A program made the position numbers and the translations under genes. This document shows positions 14,124-21,119 of a stretch of 21,312 nt of DNA, piece by piece. The DNA is from a virus: positions 1-21,312 of IMG/VR virus record IMGVR_UViG_3300023180_000477. One strand, written 5' to 3'. Position 1 is the stretch's first letter. Every line of letters starts with the position of its first letter. The notes under the pieces were generated by a model. It had not been told where the DNA came from. It saw only the letters and a list, made by a program, of their open reading frames with translations, and ran no database searches.

Positions 14124-16115
14124 ATGGATATCAAAGATCTTATACAAAAAGCAGACGCTTACGGAAAAGAAAGTCAAGCACAACAACAGCAAATCGAAGA
14201 AGGTTTGTGGGATGACTTTGTTGCAGGTGCAGCAGACCTTGCTAAAAAATTAGGAATACCACCTGAAACAGCAGACAAAGTTGCAAATGCTATTTCTACT
14301 CAGCCAGAAGCAGAACAAGAAGTAAATGCAGTTGATCCAGCGGCTGGTGGAACAGCAGCAAGCGGTTCGGGTGTATCACCAGATGCGGCAGGCGAAACAC
14401 AAGATCTTATGACACGTTACAATGCAGGCGGCAAAAAAGCAATGCCTGAGATTGAAAAACTACAACAAGACCTTAAGGATCTGGGCTTTGATCCTAATGG
14501 TGTTGACGGTAAGTATGGAAATGGAACATTCAAAGCAGTTCAGGAATTTCAAAAAGCAAACGGACTACAAGCTGACGGACAAGCTGGTAAAGACACACTT
14601 GCTAAAATAGAACAAGTTAAATCGGGTGGCGGCGACAACACATCAGGAAGTCCAACTCCTACTGATGTACAAGATCGTACAAGAGGCAGCGATACTGCTG
14701 CACCAGATGCAGAAACACAAGCAATCATTGATGAACTAAACGCACTGTTACAACAAATGGGACAACCAGCAGGACCAGCAACCGGTGGCGGTGATCCGGA
14801 AGTTATAAGCACTAGCGTTGACTTTAGCGGATATACAAGTATCCAAGAAGCAATGCGCAGAACAATGAATCTTTACAGTCTATACGAAGCTACACAAGAA
14901 CAAAATGCCAAAGTAGATGAGCTTTTAGCAAAACTACAAGGTACACAGTGGGCAAAAGATAATGCAGATGCATTGCAACAATATGTTGACAGAGTAGGTC
15001 GTGCAAAAAATGCTAATGCTGGCACAGACGGACCAGGAGACACTACACCAAATGCAACAACAGCAGCGGCAGCTGGAAGAGCTGATGCAGCTGATGCAGG
15101 CGCCGCAAAAGCAGGTGTAGACGGACCAGCAGATGCCACAGCAGCTGCGGTACAGGGTGGAGATGCGGCAGCAACAAGTACTCCAAATGCTTCAACAGCA
15201 GCCGCTGCAGGTAGAGCAGATGCTGCAGACGCAGGTGGTGCTACTGATGCCGAAAAAGCTGCAGGAGCAGGCCAAGCACAAGCGGCGGCACCTAAAGTGG
15301 GCAAAGAAGTTTATGTACAAATGGGGTCCAACGGTCCAAGCACAGCAAACTTCAACGTAGCACAAATGAAGAAAAAATATCCTAAACCATATGTAGATAT
15401 TCCAGCCGAAGACGGAACAGTTACAAGAGGTTATGGAGCACCAGAAACACTACAAGCATATGTTAAAAAGAATCCACAAGCAAAAATTGTAGGAGCAGCA
15501 GGTGATGCAGGAGGACAAACTGTTGTTACAAGCAGACAGTTTGATCAAGATGCAATACAAGAAGCTGCAAGCATGAACGTTTCAGCAGATAATGCAGCAG
15601 AACTAGCAGAACTATTAGGAATCCTAAGAAATGCAGGCATGCCAGACGCAGCCCCTGTAGCAGATATGCACGTAGATATGCCAATGGCACACGATGCAAT
15701 GCATACAGATATAGACAGCCACAAACAAGGTCCAATGCCATGTGCAACATGTGGTGCAGATCATGAACCTGGTCCATGCGGTGGAGGAGAAGATTGGGAC
15801 AATTCGCCAGACGAAGGTTACAGTGACATGATGGATATTATAAAACTATCAGGCGGTCCAAACTCAAACAAAAATCCAGGTGATATAAGAGTAAAAGATC
15901 CTAGACAAAACGACGAAGCAGTTGACGAAGATGGTTGGGACAACTCACCAGAAGAAGAATACAAAGATGATGATTACATGTATCAATCAGGTGGTATTCA
16001 CAAAAAGAAAAAAGCCTACGCTAAAGCACAAGACGGCGATAATGCAATGGCAGTAGAAAACAGCATTAAAGCACAACTGTACAAAGCACTAGAAGAAAAA
16101 TTTCAAAACAAATAA
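14124..16115 (+). CDS. Large probable virion protein with peptidoglycan-binding domain and Cys/His-rich segment
   Basis: Domains in order: an N-terminal helix ending in QQIEE-GLWDD (possible (I)-x-E protease site at E26); a peptidoglycan-binding-type repeat at about 105-166 (EIEKLQQDLKDLGF, NGVDGKYGNGTFKAVQEFQ, GLQADGQAG); an acidic linker; an Ala-rich zone at about 305-385 with two copies of TPNA(T/S)TAAAAGRADAADAG; a small mixed region (340s DNA-independent, about 390-470); a Met/His-rich stretch leading to C-A-T-C-G-A-D-H-E-P-G-P-C at about 540-553 (C-x2-C-x3-H-x4-C); and two WDNSP(D/E)E units (about 558 and 605). The C-terminus DNAMAVENSIKAQLYKALEEK is typical of marine T4-like proteins upstream of gp17. 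No catalytic domain is seen, so cell-wall binding is more likely than hydrolysis. A terminator follows. Confidence 0.65.
   Translation: MDIKDLIQKADAYGKESQAQQQQIEEGLWDDFVAGAADLAKKLGIPPETADKVANAISTQPEAEQEVNAVDPAAGGTAASGSGVSPDAAGETQDLMTRYNAGGKKAMPEIEKLQQDLKDLGFDPNGVDGKYGNGTFKAVQEFQKANGLQADGQAGKDTLAKIEQVKSGGGDNTSGSPTPTDVQDRTRGSDTAAPDAETQAIIDELNALLQQMGQPAGPATGGGDPEVISTSVDFSGYTSIQEAMRRTMNLYSLYEATQEQNAKVDELLAKLQGTQWAKDNADALQQYVDRVGRAKNANAGTDGPGDTTPNATTAAAAGRADAADAGAAKAGVDGPADATAAAVQGGDAAATSTPNASTAAAAGRADAADAGGATDAEKAAGAGQAQAAAPKVGKEVYVQMGSNGPSTANFNVAQMKKKYPKPYVDIPAEDGTVTRGYGAPETLQAYVKKNPQAKIVGAAGDAGGQTVVTSRQFDQDAIQEAASMNVSADNAAELAELLGILRNAGMPDAAPVADMHVDMPMAHDAMHTDIDSHKQGPMPCATCGADHEPGPCGGGEDWDNSPDEGYSDMMDIIKLSGGPNSNKNPGDIRVKDPRQNDEAVDEDGWDNSPEEEYKDDDYMYQSGGIHKKKKAYAKAQDGDNAMAVENSIKAQLYKALEEKFQNK
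15045..15101 (+). repeat. Ala-rich coding repeat, copy A
   Basis: Encodes TPNATTAAAAGRADAADAG (residues 308-326). The second copy starts 135 bases later. The copies differ mostly at synonymous positions, so the duplication is old and kept at the protein level. Confidence 0.8.
15180..15236 (+). repeat. Ala-rich coding repeat, copy B
   Basis: Encodes TPNASTAAAAGRADAADAG (residues 353-371), one residue different from copy A, in the same frame of the 663-aa gene. Confidence 0.8.
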
Positions 16116-16118
16116 TTC

Positions 16119-16145
16119 AATAGCGTCGAAAGGCGCTATTTTTTT
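16119..16145 (+). terminator. Rho-independent terminator with GAAA tetraloop before gp17
   Basis: A 9-bp stem (AATAGCGTC at 16119-16127 with GGCGCTATT at 16132-16140, one G-T pair) closed by a C-GAAA-G tetraloop and a T run through 16145. It should stop transcription coming from gp16 and the 663-aa gene. Confidence 0.9.
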
Positions 16146-16146
16146 G

Positions 16147-16154
16147 GTTAAATA
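16147..16154 (+). promoter_or_regulatory. Late-type promoter GTTAAATA, 5 nt before gp17 ATG
   Basis: GTTAAATA, then CTTTC, then ATG at 16160. The box begins one base after the terminator T run. There is no Shine-Dalgarno sequence, so gp17 mRNA is predicted to start at the AUG. Confidence 0.65.
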
Positions 16155-16159
16155 CTTTC

Positions 16160-17740
16160 ATGAGTAAAAGTTTAGATGGTGTTCTTACCAAGAAAGCAAA
16201 TCAACGAGAAACCTATACTGAAGAACAGATCAATGATCTAATGCAGTGTATGAATCCTGACGCAGGTTATCTATATTTTGCAGAAAAATTTGCATACATA
16301 CAACATCCTGTCAAGGGCAAACTTTTATTCGATCCTTTCACATATCAAGAACGACTGTTAAAAAGTTATCATAATTATAGATTTAATATTAATATGTTAC
16401 CACGCCAAACAGGAAAAACTACCTGTGCGGCAATATATTTGCTTTGGTATGCTATGTTTAATCCAGATCAAACTGTGCTGATTGCTGCACACAAGTACAC
16501 AGGCGCACAAGAAATTATGCAACGAGTAAGATATGCATACGAACTATGTCCTGATCATATACGAGCAGGTGTTGTAAACTACAACAAAGGATCTATGGAA
16601 TTTGAAAATGGCAGTAGAATAGTAAGTGCAACAACAACAGGCAATACAGGACGTGGTATGTCCATATCACTATTATACTGTGACGAGTTTGCATTTGTTA
16701 GTCCTACTATTGCAGATGAATTTTGGACTTCAATATCACCTACACTAGCAACAGGTGGTCGTGCTATTATTACTTCAACACCTAACTCAGATGAAGATAC
16801 ATTTGCTGTGATTTGGAAACAAGCAGAACAAAAATATGATGAACACGGAAATGAACAAGACGTTGGTGTAAATGGTTTTCATTCTTTTACCTGTCATTGG
16901 AGTGAACATCCTGATAGAGATGAAAAGTGGAAAGAAGAAGAACTTGGTCGTATAGGTGAAGAACGTTTCCGCCGTGAATACGAATGTGAGTTCTTGGTAT
17001 TTGATGAAACACTTATAAATGCTATAAAACTTGCATCACTTGAACCAACTTCACCTTTAATGAACATGGGTCAAACACGTTGGTATCAAAAATTACAAAA
17101 AGACAAAACTTATATTATAGCACTTGATCCTTCAATGGGTACAGGAGGCGACTATGCCGCTATACAGGTATTTGAACTGCCTACATACAAACAGGTAGCA
17201 GAGTGGCGTCACAATACAACACCTATTACAGGACAAATACGTATCCTTGCCGACATATGTAATCATATTGCAAGCGAAACACAAAACCCTCAAGGCATAT
17301 ATTGGAGTGTTGAAAACAATGCGATTGGCGAAGCTGCATTAATTGTTATTAACGACTTTGGTGAAGAAAACATACCGGGATTATTTGTTAGTGAACCTAT
17401 GCGCAAAGGACATGTACGCAAGTTCCGCAAAGGGTTTAATACAACTCATTCAACAAAAATCAGTGCTTGCAGTAGATTAAAAACTATGATCGAAAATGAC
17501 AAGATGCAGATCTATTCAGGTGCTATGATAAGTGAACTCAAAGGATTTGTAGCAACAGGCAGTACATACAAAGCAAAAGTAGGAGAAACTGACGATTTAA
17601 TTAGTGCTACACTACTTGTGATTAGAATAATGAGTGTGTTGAGAGATTGGGATCCTAGGGTGTACAATACATTCAAAAGCATGGAATCAGAGGAAGATTA
17701 TGAACCACCAATGCCTATCTTCATTAGCACCAACTATTGA
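16160..17740 (+). CDS. 17: Terminase large subunit gp17 (ATPase-nuclease)
   Basis: The DNA-packaging motor and headful nuclease. ATPase: Walker A L80-PRQTGKTT88, Walker B with acid pair LLYCDEF (D175, E176) and coupling motif ITSTPNS near 213. Nuclease (RNase H-like): D323 in ALDPSMGTGGD, E385 in VENNAIGE and D478/D479 in TDDLISATLL, equivalent to the T4 D401/E458/D542 set. At 526 aa it is shorter than T4 gp17 (610 aa), mainly at the N-terminus, which starts close to the adenine-binding YQERLL segment. The gene is insulated by a terminator upstream, has its own late promoter and lacks a Shine-Dalgarno. Its stop TGA lies within the promoter of the next gene. Confidence 0.95.
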   Translation: MSKSLDGVLTKKANQRETYTEEQINDLMQCMNPDAGYLYFAEKFAYIQHPVKGKLLFDPFTYQERLLKSYHNYRFNINMLPRQTGKTTCAAIYLLWYAMFNPDQTVLIAAHKYTGAQEIMQRVRYAYELCPDHIRAGVVNYNKGSMEFENGSRIVSATTTGNTGRGMSISLLYCDEFAFVSPTIADEFWTSISPTLATGGRAIITSTPNSDEDTFAVIWKQAEQKYDEHGNEQDVGVNGFHSFTCHWSEHPDRDEKWKEEELGRIGEERFRREYECEFLVFDETLINAIKLASLEPTSPLMNMGQTRWYQKLQKDKTYIIALDPSMGTGGDYAAIQVFELPTYKQVAEWRHNTTPITGQIRILADICNHIASETQNPQGIYWSVENNAIGEAALIVINDFGEENIPGLFVSEPMRKGHVRKFRKGFNTTHSTKISACSRLKTMIENDKMQIYSGAMISELKGFVATGSTYKAKVGETDDLISATLLVIRIMSVLRDWDPRVYNTFKSMESEEDYEPPMPIFISTNY

Positions 17741-17746
17741 TAAATA
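17739..17746 (+). promoter_or_regulatory. Late promoter GATAAATA, 5 nt before an ATG
   Basis: The gp17 stop codon TGA is part of TGATAAATA; CTAAT then leads to the ATG at 17752. The spacing is identical to those of gp14, the gp54-like gene and gp17, and there is no Shine-Dalgarno. Confidence 0.7.
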
Positions 17747-17751
17747 CTAAT

Positions 17752-19950
17752 ATGAAAAACTTGGATTTAATAGGCGAAGAGCTGTTTAACAAAATTAGAG
17801 GAAGATTCCCTTCGGTTACTATAGGTAATCAAGAGGGAGTTGTTACTAATGTGCCATCCGAAGCACGTTTCTTTGACTTTGACTTCAAAGAAGGTGATAA
17901 CAACCTAGGCAAAGTCAGCGTAAGTGTTGATGATCAAAGCCTAAGTGTTATGTACAGCAACAATTTTGTTGAAGGACAAGACGCATTTACAAGAGAAAAA
18001 TGGTATGGCTTTTTAAAAGAACTACGTTACTTTGCAAAGAAAAGACTATTAAATTTTGACACAAGAGATATTACTAAATCAAATCTCAACCGCAGAGATT
18101 ATAAATTTTTAGCGAATAATACTGGAGACACAACAATGAGCGAATCAAAGATGTATGGTACAAGCAAGACCAGTTATCAGGATGTTGGCAGTGCAAGACT
18201 TGCACTTAGACACAGCAAGCCTGTCAATCAAGAACTTGCACATGGTAGAACACAACATGTAGAAGCAATCTACATAGAAAGTGATCAAGGAGAAAGATTT
18301 AAATATCCTTACAGACATTTGAATGGTGCAAGAGCAATGGCACGTCACGTAAGCGAAGGCGGTAATGCTTATGATGACTTCGGCAAATACATTGTTAGTC
18401 TTTCAGAAGAATTAAACAAACTACGTAAATTCAAAAATTACATGGGTCGCTCAAGTGTAATGGCTGAAGGTTTACAAGGTTACATGGATGTGGTATATGA
18501 AAGAATTGATACAGTAAAGAAAACTGTTGAACAACTACAACGTTCTGCATACTACAAAGAAGCATTTGAAAATTTTGAAGTTACAACTTTAGAAGAAGTT
18601 CCAGAAGATGTTTCAAGTAATTGGATTGATCAACTTACTATTAAACAATTCAATGAAGAATTAAAAGACGTATTTCCTTACATCTATAAATTAGTTAACG
18701 AAAAAACTAAAGCATCGGAGCTAGGACCTGAAGATTTACTAGGTGAGTTTAACATCGGCGACAAGGTTCGCGGCGCACTTGGTATTAACCAGGTAAGACC
18801 TAACGACTTTGTTAAAAGGTCAATTGAAATTTCCGACAGATATTCAGATCTTGTAAAAAACGGAACAGTATCAAATGCTGAAGAAGCTAGTAAACAGTTG
18901 CACGAACTTTATATGGAATTAATCAACATGAGCAGAGAAATCCAAAAAGCAGGCGGCGGCAACAAAACAATGGTAAACGCTCAACAGCAGTTGAAAGTAA
19001 TTAAGGCAGCGGCAAGAGGTGAAGAAAGTGCCGCAAGTAAATTAATAACAGCCGCACAATCCGAACCTAAATTTATAGTAGATTTTGTAAAACAAGACGT
19101 ACAATCTATTGGCGAATCAACAGTTGATGAAGGTCCAATTGACTGGCTCAAAGACAAATATGCTGATTTCAAACAAGGTCGTGAAGACAGCATGAAAGAT
19201 TACAAACAAGATTTACATATTCTAAAAACTGTTCTATCACATGGTGGAATGGACGATTCGACTATCAGACGAATTGAAGATGGATGCCTTAATGATCCTA
19301 GAGTTTGCTTGTACAACACCATTAGGAAAAATGGTATTCCTGCAGGCGATATGGACATGGAAGTTCAACGTATAGGTGATGATCTGAATTCAGGTTGGAC
19401 AACACGAGCAGGAACTACAGATGAAGCAGTTGATGATTTTGATACATTTGAATCATGGGCAGACGAGGTAGTTGAATCAGGCGTAGTTTCAGAAATGCAT
19501 GATGATCCAAAATACAAGGCATGGCTAAAAATTTACAAGAAAAGTCCAGATGCTGCAGAAGCAGTACCAAATCATTCAGAATTTTTAAAATACTATCAAA
19601 GCACACAAGACGACAAGAAAGACACAAAAGAAGGCATGGAAGACGAAGGTCCAAGCATTCCTGTAACAGAATTTGTTCTTTCTTTGTTTGATAGAGAAAA
19701 AGGTACTTTTCCAAAAGGTGAAACAGCAGTGCTAACAGCAATAGAAAAAGATTACGGCGAGCAGTACATTAATCCTGCAAAACAATTTATAGAACGGATC
19801 ATGTCAACATATGAACGCTATGCTGCACCAAAGCAGGATGATATTGTACTAGATGCAGAACCTGAAGGTACTGTAATGGAACCAACAGTAGGACAAGAAG
19901 AAGCAAAAGAATTAGAAGATATGAAGAGAATGGCAGGAATTTCCATTTAA
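17752..19950 (+). CDS. Large probable virion protein, 732 aa, function unknown
   Basis: No known enzymatic domain is seen. The N-terminal ~130 residues look like a mixed alpha/beta domain (RFFDFDFKEGDNN, KVSVSVDDQSLSVMY, EKWYGFLKELRYFAKKR). Residues about 145-225 (QDVGSARLALRHSKPVN, AIYIESDQGERFKYPYRHLN, GARAMARHV) read as a second fold, and the remainder is mostly helical, acidic and low in Cys. The last residues LEDMKRMAGISI resemble the C-terminal motif of several marine T4-like virion proteins. (I)-G-E sites (IGE-E at residue 9, SIGE-S near 464) could be prohead-protease sites. I chose the ATG at 17752; a TTG at 17737 lies upstream of the promoter's predicted start. The position after gp17 under a late promoter supports a structural role (inference). 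Confidence 0.65.
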   Translation: MKNLDLIGEELFNKIRGRFPSVTIGNQEGVVTNVPSEARFFDFDFKEGDNNLGKVSVSVDDQSLSVMYSNNFVEGQDAFTREKWYGFLKELRYFAKKRLLNFDTRDITKSNLNRRDYKFLANNTGDTTMSESKMYGTSKTSYQDVGSARLALRHSKPVNQELAHGRTQHVEAIYIESDQGERFKYPYRHLNGARAMARHVSEGGNAYDDFGKYIVSLSEELNKLRKFKNYMGRSSVMAEGLQGYMDVVYERIDTVKKTVEQLQRSAYYKEAFENFEVTTLEEVPEDVSSNWIDQLTIKQFNEELKDVFPYIYKLVNEKTKASELGPEDLLGEFNIGDKVRGALGINQVRPNDFVKRSIEISDRYSDLVKNGTVSNAEEASKQLHELYMELINMSREIQKAGGGNKTMVNAQQQLKVIKAAARGEESAASKLITAAQSEPKFIVDFVKQDVQSIGESTVDEGPIDWLKDKYADFKQGREDSMKDYKQDLHILKTVLSHGGMDDSTIRRIEDGCLNDPRVCLYNTIRKNGIPAGDMDMEVQRIGDDLNSGWTTRAGTTDEAVDDFDTFESWADEVVESGVVSEMHDDPKYKAWLKIYKKSPDAAEAVPNHSEFLKYYQSTQDDKKDTKEGMEDEGPSIPVTEFVLSLFDREKGTFPKGETAVLTAIEKDYGEQYINPAKQFIERIMSTYERYAAPKQDDIVLDAEPEGTVMEPTVGQEEAKELEDMKRMAGISI

Positions 19951-19973
19951 TTCAAAAAAATAGCAGAAAACAC

Positions 19974-20002
19974 TTGACTTCTGCTAAATATTATTGTATA
20001 GT
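19974..20002 (+). promoter_or_regulatory. Sigma70-type (early) promoter for gp32
   Basis: TTGACT (19974-19979), a 17-base spacer and TATAGT (19997-20002), each a 5/6 match. Expected +1 is near 20009, giving a leader of about 56 bases. It matches the dNMP-kinase promoter in design. Confidence 0.65.
19983..19990 (+). promoter_or_regulatory. Late-type box GCTAAATA nested in the gp32 early promoter
   Basis: The box lies inside the 17-base spacer of the sigma70-type promoter. Late initiation would fall near 19996, about 13 bases upstream of the early start, so gp32 could be made in both phases. A chance match is possible. Confidence 0.4.
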
Positions 20003-20008
20003 ATGTAA

Positions 20009-20050
20009 TGTGCTATATGATATTAAGGCACAATGCAATAGGCAATATAT
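20009..20050 (+). promoter_or_regulatory. Possible pseudoknot in gp32 mRNA leader
   Basis: TGTGC (20009-20013) can pair with GCACA (20028-20032). The loop sequence TATAT (20014-20018) is complementary to ATATA (20045-20049), just before the Shine-Dalgarno AAGGAGG (20051-20057). T4 gp32 represses its own translation through a leader pseudoknot; this is a weak, AT-rich candidate for the same device. Confidence 0.3.
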
Positions 20051-20064
20051 AAGGAGGCAAAACT

Positions 20065-21069
20065 ATGGCATCATTAGCTGAAATTAGAGCAAAACTAAAA
20101 GAGCAAGAATCACGCACAAGCGGTGGTTCACAAAGCGGCGGCGACAACGCAATTTTCCCATTTTGGAATATGAAAGAAGGCGAGACAAGTGTTCTACGCT
20201 TTTTACCTGATGGCGATGAGTCAAACACTTTCTTTTGGAAAGAACGTTTGATGATCAAACTTCCATTTGCAGGAGTAAAAGGTGAAACTGATTCACGTCC
20301 TGTGCAGGTACAGATTCCATGTATGGAAATGTATGGCGAGACATGCGATATCTTAAATGAGGTACGTGGTTGGTTTAAAGATCCAAGTCTAGAAGACATG
20401 GGTCGTAAGTATTGGAAGAAGCGTTCATACGTATTCCAAGGCTTTGTAACTGATAGTCCGTTACAAGAAGATAGAACTCCGGAAAATCCAATCCGTAGAT
20501 TTATCATTGGTCCACAAATTTTCCAAATTATCAAAGCGGCATTAATGGATCCAGACATGGAAGAACTACCAACAGATTATACTGCTGGTGTAGACTTCCG
20601 TCTTGCAAAAACAACCAAAGGTGGTTATGCAGACTACTCAACATCAAATTGGGCTCGTAGAGAGCGTCCACTTGGTGATAGTGAAATGCAAGCAGTAAAC
20701 ACACACGGTTTGTTTAACTTGAGCGACTTTTTACCTAAGAAGCCTACTGATGTAGAACTTAAGGTAATGAAGGAGATGTTTGAAGCATCTGTTGATGGCG
20801 AGGCTTATGATGCTGATCGTTTTGGTCAGTATTTCCGTCCAGCGGGTATGGCAGCACGTACAGGTGATCCAAATGTATCATCAACTAACGGTACTGCAAC
20901 TTCAAGAACAGAGGCGCCAGCAGCAACTCCAGCACCAGCTGTAGAAACTGCACCAGCACCACAAGCAGAAGCAACTCCAGCACCAGCGGCTGAAGCGGCT
21001 CCTGCAGACAGTGGTGACGGTAAGGCACAAGACATTCTTGCAATGATCCGTTCAAGACAACAAAACTAA
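20065..21069 (+). CDS. 32: Single-stranded DNA-binding protein gp32
   Basis: Matches the marine T4-like gp32 family. The basic N-terminus MASLAEIRAKLKEQE serves cooperative binding. The core (FPFWNMKEGETSVLRFLPDG, KYWKKRSYVFQGFV, PENPIRRFIIGPQIF, KTTKGGYADYSTSNWARRER) is the OB-fold that coats ssDNA at replication forks. The T4 zinc site (His and three Cys) is reduced here to C86 and C94 in CMEMYGETC, so zinc binding is doubtful. Length is 334 aa against 301 in T4. The C-terminal ~60 residues are Pro/Ala/Glu-rich low-complexity, taking the place of the acidic tail that recruits replication partners. A perfect AAGGAGG sits seven bases before the ATG, behind a sigma70-type promoter, and uvsX follows. 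Confidence 0.92.
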   Translation: MASLAEIRAKLKEQESRTSGGSQSGGDNAIFPFWNMKEGETSVLRFLPDGDESNTFFWKERLMIKLPFAGVKGETDSRPVQVQIPCMEMYGETCDILNEVRGWFKDPSLEDMGRKYWKKRSYVFQGFVTDSPLQEDRTPENPIRRFIIGPQIFQIIKAALMDPDMEELPTDYTAGVDFRLAKTTKGGYADYSTSNWARRERPLGDSEMQAVNTHGLFNLSDFLPKKPTDVELKVMKEMFEASVDGEAYDADRFGQYFRPAGMAARTGDPNVSSTNGTATSRTEAPAATPAPAVETAPAPQAEATPAPAAEAAPADSGDGKAQDILAMIRSRQQN

Positions 21070-21076
21070 TAGCACA

Positions 21077-21096
21077 GGGAGGGAGCAATCCCTCCC
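21077..21096 (+). other. GC-rich hairpin with GCAA tetraloop between gp32 and uvsX
   Basis: GGGAGGGA (21077-21084) pairs perfectly with TCCCTCCC (21089-21096) around a GNRA-type GCAA loop. No T run follows, so it is not a standard terminator. It may stabilise the gp32 mRNA 3' end or reduce read-through into uvsX. Confidence 0.75.
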
Positions 21097-21119
21097 ATTA
21101 ACTTGGTAAAGGAGATATA

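Noticed and set aside
14873-15304. Long minus-strand open frame (143 aa, Ala/Ser/Pro-rich)
   Set aside because: It mirrors the Ala-rich repeat region of the 663-aa gene; the composition is that of an antisense of GCA/GCT codons and there is no start signal.
17737-17751. TTG start at 17737 for the 732-aa gene
   Set aside because: It lies within and before the late box, so the transcript would lack it; ATG at 17752 is better.
20013-20558. Minus-strand open frame of 181 aa opposite gp32
   Set aside because: It lies antisense to the well-conserved gp32 core, with no domain, promoter or Shine-Dalgarno.
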